DNA of 64,000 nucleotides from UBA969 sp041694635 (GCA_041694635.1 JBDNHI010000014.1:76094-140093); one strand, 5' to 3'; counted from the first letter of the stretch, positions 54,255-62,784 are shown. Translations and numbers: made by a program. Notes: generated by a model from the sequence alone, not told the origin.

Positions 54255-55316
54255 TTACTTAGGTTCTTGACCTTGATGTTGAATAGAAAGCCAATCGATA
54301 ATTTTAGGAAGAAACTTTACAGCTGTTTTATTGTCATGTTTACCTTGCGGGTTGTAATCGACTTCGACATAAATATTCTTGTTTTTAGCGTAGTGTAAAA
54401 AGCTTTCAGCGTGCGCATCGAGGTTGAATTGATCTTTTCTGCCATAAGCCAAATAAAAGTTAAGCATATCTTTTTCGATATGGTAATGGTCAAGCATTTC
54501 CGTGGGATTGACTGCTGAAAAATATTTAGCGACATTAGGGTCTTTTATATTAAACAAATCGGACTGAATAATTTTTGCTTTAACTAGAAAAAAACCTAGA
54601 AACTTGCCTACAGTCATATGGCCATTTGAAAAGTCGGTTCTAAACTCGGTAAAGGAAGGGTTAAAATTGCCCATATAAGAGCCTCTTTGATCCATATACC
54701 GGGTATTTAATGGGGGGTAAATGCCAACAATGTTTTTGAAATACTGATTGTGCTTAATTCCTAGGTGATAAGCACCCGCTCCGCCCATCGAAGTGCCACC
54801 GATGCTATGCGCTTCTTTTTCTGGGCATATGACATAGTTTTTGGTAATAAAACCAATTACATCTTTAACAATAAAGTCTTCATACTTTCCGGCATTACTA
54901 TTTATGAAGAAACTACCCCGAGGTATCAATTTCCAATCTTTATGTAAGTTTCCATCCGGCGAAGCAATGATCATAGGAGATAACTTCCCCACGGAGATCG
55001 CAGCATCAAAAGGCTTAACAAAATAATCTATAAACATCGATTCATCTTGGCTAAATCCGTGCAACCAGATCAGCAAGGGGTAAGCTTTAATAGCATCGTA
55101 ATTAGGGGGCAAGTAAAGTAAAAGGTTGCGCTTTTCAGAAAGAGATTCCGACCAAATGCGATTATCTTTTTTTGTGTAATTGGTGTAGTCGATTACCGTT
55201 CCTTGGATAGAGCGATTAACCCGGTTGACCAAGAATGGGGTTGGGAATTTTATGGCTAAAAGAGAAGGAGTTAACACCAGCATTAAAATTAATACGCTGG
55301 TACGAATAAGGGACAT
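54255..55316 (-). CDS. Secreted esterase-D-like alpha/beta hydrolase (paralogue of 46850-47959)
   Basis: 353 residues from the ATG at 55316, which has AAAGG ahead and gives a good signal peptide (SLIRTSVLILMLVLTPSLLA); an upstream ATG at 55367 adds 17 residues before it. Same family as 46850-47959: VIDYTNYTKKDNRIWSESL, RNLLLYLPPNYDAIKAYPLL, LHGFSQDESMF, nucleophile elbow GGTSMGGAGAYHLG and the C-terminal YGRKDQFNLDAHAESFLHYAK and GKHDNKTAV carrying the Asp and His. By eye roughly a third to two-fifths of residues match. A hydrolase for ester-linked groups on polysaccharides or lipids is the best guess. Confidence 0.85.
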   Translation of the reverse strand: MSLIRTSVLILMLVLTPSLLAIKFPTPFLVNRVNRSIQGTVIDYTNYTKKDNRIWSESLSEKRNLLLYLPPNYDAIKAYPLLIWLHGFSQDESMFIDYFVKPFDAAISVGKLSPMIIASPDGNLHKDWKLIPRGSFFINSNAGKYEDFIVKDVIGFITKNYVICPEKEAHSIGGTSMGGAGAYHLGIKHNQYFKNIVGIYPPLNTRYMDQRGSYMGNFNPSFTEFRTDFSNGHMTVGKFLGFFLVKAKIIQSDLFNIKDPNVAKYFSAVNPTEMLDHYHIEKDMLNFYLAYGRKDQFNLDAHAESFLHYAKNKNIYVEVDYNPQGKHDNKTAVKFLPKIIDWLSIQHQGQEPK

Positions 55317-55472
55317 AACCTTTAAACCCTTTCTAATAAATGAAAAGAAAACAAAAGATCTTTTCAAATATCAGATCGGCAAAAAGCATTATTTAGAATT
55401 AAGAGGTTTCACTATTTAACCCATCTTTACGAATAAAACTTCAGCTTATAATGGTTTAATCGATAAATCTAT

Positions 55473-55847
55473 TTATTTGGAGGGGACATCAATCATTAGA
55501 GGTTGTCCTTCAACAAGGGTTAAAGGGATTTCATAAGCTGGGAAGATTGCTTTTCCCATTGGGGCTTCTTCTTTTGGTTTGCCATCAAATCCGTGGATAC
55601 GAATTTTATATTTTCCGGAAGAAATACCCGAGTTCAGTTCTTTAGTGGAAAACTTACCCTGATTAATCAGAGCACGGCCTTGGAGGCCTTTTGTATTGGC
55701 ATCGGGGTCGAAGTAGATTTCACCCTTAGGAACCGGAATACCCTTATAGGTTATGGTGCCTTCTATGGGGATTAAAGGGGCTTCAGAATTACAACCTAGG
55801 AGCAAAAATTGTAGGAAGAAAAAAATTATAAAAAGGTTCAGTTTCAT
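55473..55847 (-). CDS. Small lipoprotein with transthyretin/carboxypeptidase-regulatory-like fold
   Basis: 124 residues, lipobox LLLGCNS after a short hydrophobic signal. The pattern PIEGTITYKGIPVPKGEIYFDPDANTKGLQGRALINQGKF, ending SGKYKIRIHGFDG, is the beta-sandwich CarboxypepD_reg-like repeat common in planctomycete lipoproteins located beside DUF1559 genes. The start of this gene is 8 bp after the stop of the DUF1559 gene, so they form an operon. Envelope location is clear, role unknown. Confidence 0.85.
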   Translation of the reverse strand: MKLNLFIIFFFLQFLLLGCNSEAPLIPIEGTITYKGIPVPKGEIYFDPDANTKGLQGRALINQGKFSTKELNSGISSGKYKIRIHGFDGKPKEEAPMGKAIFPAYEIPLTLVEGQPLMIDVPSK

Positions 55848-55855
55848 AATGAATA

Positions 55856-56791
55856 TTAATCCAGAGGAAGAACTTCCCCGCCATTATAACTAGCAGCAGC
55901 AAGGTAGGCGCTAAGGCTAATTTTGGATGCAAGAAAGCGAACCGAAGCATCGCCCATAGAGAAATTAGTACCACCCGTATGCTGGCTGCCAAAAGGCATT
56001 TCGTTAAACAAAGTATTGGAGTAAGCATTAATGGCATTGCGAATGGTTTTAGCACCGCCGCAAACATTATTTAAAGCGGTGGCTTCACAACCTCGGGCCC
56101 AGCCTCGAAAGCGGGTTCCTGCAATATTAGTTGGAGTTATAGCCCCAGGTGACCAAGACATTTCTCCAATCATTAATGTATTAGAGGTTCCATCCACAAC
56201 ATTAGAAAGCTTCACGGTATCGGTTCGCTGAAACAAACCTTGCTTGCCCATCTGCCCGTGTGTAGGGTCATTAACCTCAAAAATATAATTAGCATTAGTA
56301 GCAGGGTTAACGCCAGCTGGGCCGTAAATTCCATAATAATGAGTAGTCCAAGGTGGTTGGTTATTAATCACTTCTGGAAGGTTTACATTATGGGGCGGGG
56401 TGGGGGACAGAATCATTTTTTCGGCATCTGTTTGGCTGGGGCAAAGAAAAGTTGCAATCTTATTATTTACAGGGATATCGTACTTACCAATTGCAAGGTA
56501 AGTTCCGGGCGCTTGACTAATTTTTTTAAATAAGGCTTCTTGTTCTAAGTAGGGAAGAACGCCAACATGCCAACTGAGCCAAGTAACAGTGTTGCCTGCG
56601 GGAATAAAGCGCGAATAAACATCGTGATAAGAATGCACGCCCAAGCCAAGCTGCTTCAAATTATTTTGGCATTTCATCCGAGCAGCGGCTTCTCGGACCT
56701 TTTGCACAGCGGGCAGAAGTAAGCCTATTAAAATTGCAATAATCGCGATAACCACCAGTAATTCAATTAATGTAAAGCCTTTCTTGTTCAT
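55856..56791 (-). CDS. DUF1559 protein with type IV prepilin-like N-terminus
   Basis: 311 residues. The N-terminus KKGFTLIELLVVIAIIAILIGLLLPAV is a class III prepilin signal and transmembrane helix, with cleavage expected after Gly5 and the Glu at +5. The rest is the planctomycete DUF1559 (SBP_bac_10-like) domain: REAAARMKCQNNLKQLGLGVHSYHD, the middle block ...DGTSNTLMIGEMSW and the C-terminal H-x-G-G-x-N-x-x-M-G-D motif in SQHTGGTNFSMGDASVRF. These proteins are found by the dozen per genome and may form pseudopilus-like surface structures. First gene of an operon with the small lipoprotein. Confidence 0.95.
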   Translation of the reverse strand: MNKKGFTLIELLVVIAIIAILIGLLLPAVQKVREAAARMKCQNNLKQLGLGVHSYHDVYSRFIPAGNTVTWLSWHVGVLPYLEQEALFKKISQAPGTYLAIGKYDIPVNNKIATFLCPSQTDAEKMILSPTPPHNVNLPEVINNQPPWTTHYYGIYGPAGVNPATNANYIFEVNDPTHGQMGKQGLFQRTDTVKLSNVVDGTSNTLMIGEMSWSPGAITPTNIAGTRFRGWARGCEATALNNVCGGAKTIRNAINAYSNTLFNEMPFGSQHTGGTNFSMGDASVRFLASKISLSAYLAAASYNGGEVLPLD

Positions 56792-56985
56792 AGTTTACGC
56801 TTAAAATCTACGGTAGTTTAAATTTCTAAAATACACTTTGCTTAAATAACTTATTAATAAATATAACATAATGGTATTCAACTTTCAAAAGCAAAAAGCT
56901 TAATAGCGTTGACTTTAACTCTGAAAATAATATTTTGACTTCCTTGGGTAATTTTTGATTTATTAACGCAAATTCGAGAGTAATT

Positions 56986-57228
56986 ATGGTTCGTAAGAAA
57001 CTTGGTATGGGTAAAAAGAATCGTTGTCGTTTTTGCACCAAGGAAGGTTGCCCACGGCCTGCATTTGTTGATTACAAGGATGTTAGCACCCTCAAAAAAA
57101 TGTCTACCGGGCAGGGTAAAATGCTTGGTCGTAAGCGCACTGGAAACTGTGCGGCTTTTCAACGCGCAGTACAAGATGCTGTCAAGCGCGCTCGTTTTAT
57201 GGCTTTGATGCCTTTTGTAGGCGAATAA
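56986..57228 (+). CDS. rpsR: 30S ribosomal protein bS18
   Basis: 80 residues. bS18 binds in the platform of the 30S subunit. The diagnostic C-terminus TGNCAAFQRAVQDAVKRARFMALMPFV and the middle FVDYKDVSTLKKM are complete. The N-terminus contains CRFCTKEGC, a cysteine pattern that with Cys of TGNC could bind zinc, found in the zinc form of S18. Unlike many bacteria, rpsF/ssb/rplI are not beside it. Start at 56986. thrS follows 35 bp downstream and may be co-transcribed. Confidence 0.96.
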   Translation: MVRKKLGMGKKNRCRFCTKEGCPRPAFVDYKDVSTLKKMSTGQGKMLGRKRTGNCAAFQRAVQDAVKRARFMALMPFVGE

Positions 57229-57263
57229 TTTCGCTCTAACGCTTTTTAGCAAGCTACCTCAAA

Positions 57264-59483
57264 ATGATTACCCTGAAACTGCCAGATGGTTCTACTAGGC
57301 AAGTCCCTTTAGGCACTCGATCTCGCGATGTCGCTGAGTCTATTGGGAAGCGACTTGCCCAAGCTGCTATTGCTGCCAAGGTTGATGGTATTGTTGTTGA
57401 CCTAGACCGAGAGCTTCCTTCTAATTCTGAAGCAACATTTCAAATTCTCACAGAAAAAGATTCAGATTCTTTAGAAGTGCTTAGGCATTCTTGTGCCCAC
57501 ATTATGGCCCGCGCAGTTATGCGTTTATTCCCTAATACGCAACTTGCATTTGGCCCAGCTACCGAGAACGGTTTCTATTACGATATTGAAACCCCGACTC
57601 CGATTCGTGAAGAAGATTTTCCTCGTATCGAAGCAGAGATGCTGAAAATTATCGAAAAAGCTGAACCGTTCGAGCGCTTTGAACACCCCACCAGCGCAGG
57701 CCGTGAACTCGTTAACGATCTCAAACAAAATTACAAAGTCGAACACATCGATGATGCATTAAAGATATACCCCACGCTCAGCTTTTACCGTCAAGGTGAA
57801 TTCATCGATCTTTGCAGGGGGCCGCATCTACCGCACGCAGGGAAGGTAGGTGCCTTCAAACTTCTGAGTATTGCGGGGGCTTATTGGAAGAACGATGTTT
57901 CGCGTAAGCAATTACAGCGTCTTTATGCAACTGCATTCTTTTCTCAAAAAGATCTTGAAGCACATATAAAATTAGCGGAAGAAGCCAAAAAGCGGGATCA
58001 CCGAATCTTAGGTAAGCAACTTCGCCTTTTTACCATCAGCAACCAAGTTGGCCCAGGCCTTATTCTCTGGATGCCCAAAGGTGCACTCATTCGAGGCTTG
58101 CTCGAATCTTTTATTAAAGACGAATTAGTCAAACGGGGCTACTCTCCTGTTTATACGCCACACATTGGCAGACTTGAACTTTATCGCACCTCGGGGCATT
58201 TCCCCTACTACCGTGATGCGCAGTTTCCCCCGCTTTATTATCATCCCGCAGCTTCTGCACTGGATCTTTGCCAATACCGACTTGCAGCAGGCGACCTAGA
58301 TGAAGCCAAAGAACGCGATATGGATTTGTTCCTTAATCGGTCGCAGCTTATCATTCCTGGCTATGCAGACGCTAAGACCAACACTCTGAAACTTGAGTGC
58401 GTTCATCAACTTATTCTTAATATTCTCGAAACGATGAAGGTGGACATTGCTTCTTACAAAACTGTAACCACTATGCCCGAGCGGGCAGCTTGTTTATTAG
58501 ATTGGTTGGTGAATCAGGAAGGCTATTTGCTTAAGCCTATGAATTGCCCTCACCATATTCAGATTTATAAAGCTGAACAACATAGCTACCGTGATCTTCC
58601 CGTTAGGCTTGCAGAATTTGGCACCGTGTACCGTTATGAACAAACAGGTGAACTATCTGGAATGACTCGGGTGCGTGGATTTACTCAAGATGATGCGCAT
58701 CTTTTTGTCACCACAGAACAAGTCGAATCTGAAATGCGCAACAACATTGAACTAGTGCTTTTCGTTTTGCAAAGCCTTGGCCTTACCGACTTCCGCATCC
58801 GCCTTGGCCTTCGAGATCCTAAAAGCAATAAATATGTTGGTGAGGATAACGATTGGAATAACGCTGAAGCTGCGCTTATTAATATTGTTAAGTCTCTTAA
58901 TATGCCTTTCTCTGCAGAAGAAGGCGAAGCTGCTTTCTACGGCCCTAAAATCGATTTCGTCGTTAAAGATTGCATCGGAAGAGAATGGCAACTCGGTACC
59001 GTTCAGCTGGATTACAATTTACCTAAACGCTTCGAGCTTGAATATGTTGGAGCTGATAACAAAATGCACCGGCCTGTTATGATTCATCGGGCTCCTTTTG
59101 GTTCGATGGAGCGCTTTATGGGCATTCTCATCGAACATTTTTGTGGCGCTTTCCCTCTCTGGCTTTCTCCTGAACAAGTTCGCGTTCTTCCCGTTAGCGA
59201 TAAATTCAACGACTATGGCAAGCAAATTGAAGCTCAACTTCGTAATGCGGGGATTCGTGCTACCGGCGATTATCGCTCTGATAAAGTGGGCGCTAAAATC
59301 CGGGAGGCTAGCCTCGAAAAAATTCCCTATATGCTTGTCGTTGGCGATAAAGAAGTTTCTGCTTCTTCTGTTGCAGTTCGACATCGCACCGAGGGTGATC
59401 TAGGCACAATGAACATTAATGATTTTCTAGCTAAGCTTTCTGATGAAATCTCCCAGCGCAGACTCGCTCGCAACACCATTTAA
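57264..59483 (+). CDS. thrS: Threonyl-tRNA synthetase with a large insertion
   Basis: 739 residues against about 640 for most bacteria. TGS domain (MITLKLPDGSTRQVPLGTRSRDVAESIG), editing domain with HSCAHIMARAVMRLF, class II catalytic core with RTSGHFPYYRDAQFPP (about 309-324), LKPMNCPHHIQIYK (about 421-434, Cys/His zinc site) and RVRGFTQDDAHLF, and anticodon-binding domain at the end (KVGAKIREASLEKIPYMLVVGDKE). Between QFPPLYY and LKPMNCP lie about 90 residues; other bacteria have only about 15-25, so an insertion of roughly 70-80 residues (about 327-415, rich in Asp/Glu/Leu) sits in the catalytic core. No frameshift. tRNA-Thr charging should be normal as all active-site residues are present. 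Confidence 0.95.
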   Translation: MITLKLPDGSTRQVPLGTRSRDVAESIGKRLAQAAIAAKVDGIVVDLDRELPSNSEATFQILTEKDSDSLEVLRHSCAHIMARAVMRLFPNTQLAFGPATENGFYYDIETPTPIREEDFPRIEAEMLKIIEKAEPFERFEHPTSAGRELVNDLKQNYKVEHIDDALKIYPTLSFYRQGEFIDLCRGPHLPHAGKVGAFKLLSIAGAYWKNDVSRKQLQRLYATAFFSQKDLEAHIKLAEEAKKRDHRILGKQLRLFTISNQVGPGLILWMPKGALIRGLLESFIKDELVKRGYSPVYTPHIGRLELYRTSGHFPYYRDAQFPPLYYHPAASALDLCQYRLAAGDLDEAKERDMDLFLNRSQLIIPGYADAKTNTLKLECVHQLILNILETMKVDIASYKTVTTMPERAACLLDWLVNQEGYLLKPMNCPHHIQIYKAEQHSYRDLPVRLAEFGTVYRYEQTGELSGMTRVRGFTQDDAHLFVTTEQVESEMRNNIELVLFVLQSLGLTDFRIRLGLRDPKSNKYVGEDNDWNNAEAALINIVKSLNMPFSAEEGEAAFYGPKIDFVVKDCIGREWQLGTVQLDYNLPKRFELEYVGADNKMHRPVMIHRAPFGSMERFMGILIEHFCGAFPLWLSPEQVRVLPVSDKFNDYGKQIEAQLRNAGIRATGDYRSDKVGAKIREASLEKIPYMLVVGDKEVSASSVAVRHRTEGDLGTMNINDFLAKLSDEISQRRLARNTI

Positions 59484-59509
59484 CTTTTCTCTCTCACTGG
59501 GAGTTTTCT

Positions 59510-60370
59510 ATGCTTTCCTTGCATCAACAAGCAAAGGTTCTTTTTTATTTAACCTTCATTTATCTTGTTAGCTCTATTCTGCTTGCACAAGAAACCGATA
59601 ATACAAAAAAACTTCTTCCTAACGATCTTATCGTTTCAATCCAAGGTGATTTGCCCATTATACTTTCCGCACCTCACGGCGGGAAAATCTCTATTCCAGA
59701 AGTCAACGACCGCAAAGGTGGCGATTCTATTTCTAAATTCACCACCGTTATCGATTCCGGTACTCTTGAACTTTCAGAACAACTTGCTATTTCTTTTGAA
59801 AAACAGTTTAAGGCTAAGCCATACTTAATCGCTGCTAAGTTCACGCGCAAGCACCTTGATGTCAATAGGCCTGAAAAAGACGCTTTCGAATCTTCACTCG
59901 CTAAGCCTGTTTACGATGCTTATCACGGCAACATTAAAAATGCGGTTAAAGAAGTTAAAGCAAAGTTTGGCAGAGGGATTCTTCTTGATATTCACGGTCA
60001 AGCAAAAGATTCTAAAACTATCTTTCGTGGTACTGCTAAAAATAAATCTGTTACTCATTTGATCGATCGCTTTGGCTGGCAGGCCCTAACTGGCCCCAAA
60101 AGTATTCTGGGAATTTTACAAACCTCGGGGTATAAAGTCTTTCCTGCAGGCGACTCTCTTGATCCCGAAGAGCCCGGCTATTCTGGCGGGTATATTGTGC
60201 AAACTTATGGCAGTAGCAATTCCGGAACAATTGATGCTATCCAACTCGAGTTAGGTTTCGATTTTCGTAATAAAGATAAACGACAAATCTTTGCAGATGA
60301 ACTCGCAAAGGCTGTTCATTCCTTTGCCAAGGAATATCTTCCCCTAGAGAAACAAAATCCTAAAAAGTAA
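59510..60370 (+). CDS. Secreted N-formylglutamate amidohydrolase-like protein
   Basis: 286 residues, GGGAG ahead of the ATG, signal peptide (KVLFYLTFIYLVSSILLAQ). Family blocks are ILSAPHGGKISIPEVNDR (metal His), the DSGTLELSEQLA helix, AKFTRKHLDVNRPEKDAF and GILLDIHGQAKDSK (Asp/His), typical of the FGase fold, a zinc-dependent hydrolase related to arginase/carboxypeptidase-like folds. An export signal makes a role in histidine breakdown unlikely; periplasmic amide or peptide hydrolysis is more probable. It precedes the SUI1-fusion gene by 26 bp. Confidence 0.83.
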   Translation: MLSLHQQAKVLFYLTFIYLVSSILLAQETDNTKKLLPNDLIVSIQGDLPIILSAPHGGKISIPEVNDRKGGDSISKFTTVIDSGTLELSEQLAISFEKQFKAKPYLIAAKFTRKHLDVNRPEKDAFESSLAKPVYDAYHGNIKNAVKEVKAKFGRGILLDIHGQAKDSKTIFRGTAKNKSVTHLIDRFGWQALTGPKSILGILQTSGYKVFPAGDSLDPEEPGYSGGYIVQTYGSSNSGTIDAIQLELGFDFRNKDKRQIFADELAKAVHSFAKEYLPLEKQNPKK

Positions 60371-60396
60371 TAATCCTTCTTTTAAAGGAATTTAAC

Positions 60397-61062
60397 ATCA
60401 CTAAAACTTCAATCAAAACCGTTCTCTTTCTTTTTAATACTAAACTTACTGAAGCTGCCAATATTGAACTTTACTTTGCTAATGCCAATAAGATGATGCG
60501 TTTACCTTGGGCACCCGAGGTAAAGACTTACGGCTTAGATTTTCCTTCCTTCTTTAGCTCTTCGCCTGTGACCGCGGAAAGGGTTGTGGTGTTATGTTTG
60601 CCTGCAGAAGCAGTAAATATAAGTGCAATTTTATCGGTACAAGTTGTTGAGTTTGAAATCTGGGACATTGCGGAAAAAGCTGCAACCACAGCTTTACTTG
60701 ATGCTGAAATTAGTAGCTGGATTGCAAGGTTGATTACCAAAACCACTAGAATTGGCCCTCCCGATTTAACGCCATTACCTGCTAAAGTTTCACTTAATGC
60801 AATGCCTATCGTTGTTAATAAAAATCTTACTGTCAGCGTAGGGAGAGAGACCAAGGGCAGGGCAGGCAAAGGCGTCACACTCATTTTCGACCTGCCCCTT
60901 AACTATGATCAAATTCTAGAACTCGCTGCGAAACTGAAGCAGAAATGTGGCACTGGGGGAACTGTCAAGGAAGGCAAAATCGAAATTCAGGGCGATCAAC
61001 GCGAACGCATTATCCTCGAGCTTGAAAAACTCGGGTTCAAGTCTAAAAAAGTGGGCGGCTAA
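60397..61062 (+). CDS. Fusion of degenerate LMW-phosphatase-like domain with SUI1/YciH domain; apparent AUC start
   Basis: The C-terminal 80 residues are a SUI1/eIF1-like domain (TVSVGRETKGRAGKGVTLIFDL... CGTGGTVKEGKIEIQG... ILELEKLGFKSKKVGG), as in YciH and archaeal aIF1. The part before it reads KTVLFLFNTKLTEAANIELYF, LPWAPEVKTYGLDF, SPVTAERVVVL and EFEIWDIAEKA, which follows low-molecular-weight protein phosphatases step by step (VLFLC-GN, E-L-F, LPW, EYWDI), but the Cys and Arg of their C-x5-R loop are replaced, so it is inactive. The first ATG (60493) would cut off the first beta strand. The frame is open back to 60364 with no ATG, GTG, TTG or CTG; ATC at 60397 has AAAGGA seven bases ahead. 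221 residues if it starts there. Confidence 0.72.
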   Translation: MTKTSIKTVLFLFNTKLTEAANIELYFANANKMMRLPWAPEVKTYGLDFPSFFSSSPVTAERVVVLCLPAEAVNISAILSVQVVEFEIWDIAEKAATTALLDAEISSWIARLITKTTRIGPPDLTPLPAKVSLNAMPIVVNKNLTVSVGRETKGRAGKGVTLIFDLPLNYDQILELAAKLKQKCGTGGTVKEGKIEIQGDQRERIILELEKLGFKSKKVGG

Positions 61063-61145
61063 CCCCTATGTCTTTCTTTGTTCCGTCCACCTCAATAATA
61101 GTACGATTGATTATCAGCCTTTAAATTTTATCCTCCGTTATTATT

Positions 61146-61718
61146 TTACAACTTCCCTTGTACCCCTAATTGATGAAAGTAATGCTCCACATTGTTCTGG
61201 TTTTTTAAAAGCCAATCGATGCTGGGTTCACCCTTCATTGCTTTGCTAATTACCTTAAGTGTTGCTTCACGATGAACTGCAAACAAAGCTTTATGATCGA
61301 TTTTATTCGCAGGAACTTTGAGAATATTGGGATCTAGCCAAACCGAGTAAATGATCCCTAGATCATTGGCTTTTTTCTTGGGTATAATTCCCTCTCGAAC
61401 CGCATCCAACACTCCATGAGCAATCGCTGCTTGTACCGTGCCCATTAAAATGTTCGTGTAACGAGCATCGCTTACGGTAACTTTACTTACCATAAGAGTA
61501 GCAGGGCGAACCTGAACATCGCTATTAAGGATTGCGAAAACTTTGGTATGACCTTTAACCTGATTGCCTAAGAGGTTGGCAAGGGCAATACCAACGGGGC
61601 CATCCAATTCACCGATTACGATTTCTGGTTCTGCGCAGAGATAATCGATATCTCCTTCAACCAGAGCTTCCCCCGTTCGCATCACGATTCTTTTAGAAGA
61701 CGATTTCTTTGCTGCCAT
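61146..61718 (-). CDS. Formaldehyde-activating enzyme (Fae) homologue with catalytic His replaced
   Basis: 190 residues from the ATG at 61718 (GGGGAG ahead; an earlier start at 61808 adds unrelated residues). Fae condenses formaldehyde with tetrahydromethanopterin. The fold's blocks are present: TGEALVEGDIDYLCAEPEIVIG, GIALANLLGN, TLMVSKVTVSDAR (Fae: TLMFNKVTINDAR), HGVLDAVREGIIPKKKANDLG and HREATLKVISKAMKGEP. The residue that is His in AHIDLIIG of Methylobacterium Fae is Glu here (AEPEIVIG), after a two-residue insertion. It is therefore a divergent Fae paralogue, perhaps with another reaction or a binding role; planctomycetes are known to hold C1 transfer genes and several Fae-like paralogues. 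Longer than Fae at the C-terminus. Confidence 0.85.
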   Translation of the reverse strand: MAAKKSSSKRIVMRTGEALVEGDIDYLCAEPEIVIGELDGPVGIALANLLGNQVKGHTKVFAILNSDVQVRPATLMVSKVTVSDARYTNILMGTVQAAIAHGVLDAVREGIIPKKKANDLGIIYSVWLDPNILKVPANKIDHKALFAVHREATLKVISKAMKGEPSIDWLLKNQNNVEHYFHQLGVQGKL

Positions 61719-61906
61719 ACTTTTCTCCCCGTTTAAAATAAGACTTTCAAACAATATACTTGGCTGTTTTACGACTGTTGGCAAGAGAAACAATTTTAGA
61801 ATTTCCAAATTAGGGATGATTTTGTATCACATCTCTTTCGCTTAAATAAACCCAAGTTAATATAAATGAATATCTATTTGAGACAAACTCTTGGTAATAT
61901 GGAGAT

Positions 61907-62368
61907 ATGCATAAGCAAGCTCTAACTGGTGGTACAACAAAAAACGGAAGTTCATTCACTTTGCCTTTGGGTTTAGATACGCTTCGTTCTGTGGATTGTT
62001 CTTTTCATAATGCCATTCTTGGAATTCTGCTTTATGGGTCGCACGCCCGGGGTGATGCGACCAGCAGGTCGGACATAGATATTCTTGTTGTTTTAGATTC
62101 TTCTGTATTAATACAGCGGGTTCTGTATGCAGAAATTGATTCATACAGTGGGATGGATCAACGCTATTCGGTGATGTTATCGCATTTGCCTGAACCTGAA
62201 AAAAGGCCTAGCACCCTCTGGTTAGAGGTAGCTCAGGAATGCGTTATTTTATCGGATCAAGACCATAAAATTGCAAAGGCTATTACTTTTTTACAAGGGC
62301 TGATCCACGAAGGGAAAGTTCTCCGTAAAGAAAGCCACGGCCAGGGGTATTGGGTTTATGCACAATAA
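61907..62368 (+). CDS. Nucleotidyltransferase-fold protein (MNT, MntA-like)
   Basis: 153 residues. The minimal nucleotidyltransferase motif is intact: GILLYGSHARGDATSRSDIDILVVLD (G-S-x-A-R-G-D ... S-D-x-D). In two-gene MNT/HEPN modules this protein adds AMP groups to, and neutralises, the HEPN RNase. Its stop overlaps the HEPN gene's start by 11 bp. The product has the usual short length; the second half (YSVMLSHLPEPEKRPSTLWLEVAQECVIL) is helical. The pair faces the mobile region on its right. Confidence 0.85.
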   Translation: MHKQALTGGTTKNGSSFTLPLGLDTLRSVDCSFHNAILGILLYGSHARGDATSRSDIDILVVLDSSVLIQRVLYAEIDSYSGMDQRYSVMLSHLPEPEKRPSTLWLEVAQECVILSDQDHKIAKAITFLQGLIHEGKVLRKESHGQGYWVYAQ

Positions 62369-62774
62369 AAAACTAGCGCACGACTATATTGTAAGGGCGG
62401 GCAAAAGATTGCTTGCGGTTGAAGTTTTATTTCGTGAGAAAAGTTGGCCCGATGTCGTTAGGGAATGTCAAGAAATTGTGGAACTTACGCTCAAGGGTTT
62501 ATTAATTTCGTGTAATGTGGAGGTACCACGCATACACGATGTTAGTAGTGCCCTAGATTTTGAGCGTAAGTTATTAGCTGAACCTAGCAGGTCTAATGTT
62601 GATTTTTTTATTCATGCATCGAAAACGCTTCGGCGCGATCGCGAACTTGCTTTCTATGGTTCTGAAGACCTAACACCCTCCGAGTTTTACACCCGACATG
62701 ATGCCAAAACAGCATTAGATATGGCTCATAAGATTCATCAAATTGTTTCTGATTCTGTGCCCGGACTTCCCTAG
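62358..62774 (+). CDS. HEPN domain protein (HepT-like partner of MNT)
   Basis: 138 residues, four-helix HEPN fold: DYIVRAGKRLLAVEVLFREKSWPDVVRECQEIVELTLKGLLISCNVEVPRIHD. The start overlaps the MNT gene by 11 bp. HEPN toxins usually show R-x4-6-H; here the segment RIHDV and a late SEFYTRHDAKTALDMAHK are present, but the typical RX4HXY arrangement of HepT is not obvious. The form is closer to the broad COG2250/COG1895 group of HEPN proteins whose members may be RNA-processing nucleases or adaptor subunits. Toxin-antitoxin role is probable from gene order, not proven. Confidence 0.8.
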   Translation: MHNKKLAHDYIVRAGKRLLAVEVLFREKSWPDVVRECQEIVELTLKGLLISCNVEVPRIHDVSSALDFERKLLAEPSRSNVDFFIHASKTLRRDRELAFYGSEDLTPSEFYTRHDAKTALDMAHKIHQIVSDSVPGLP

Positions 62775-62784
62775 TTCGTGCCCG

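Noticed and set aside
60528..60884. Minus-strand 118-codon frame
   Set aside because: It lies wholly inside the SUI1-fusion gene, is a low-complexity hydrophobic translation and has no ribosome-binding site.
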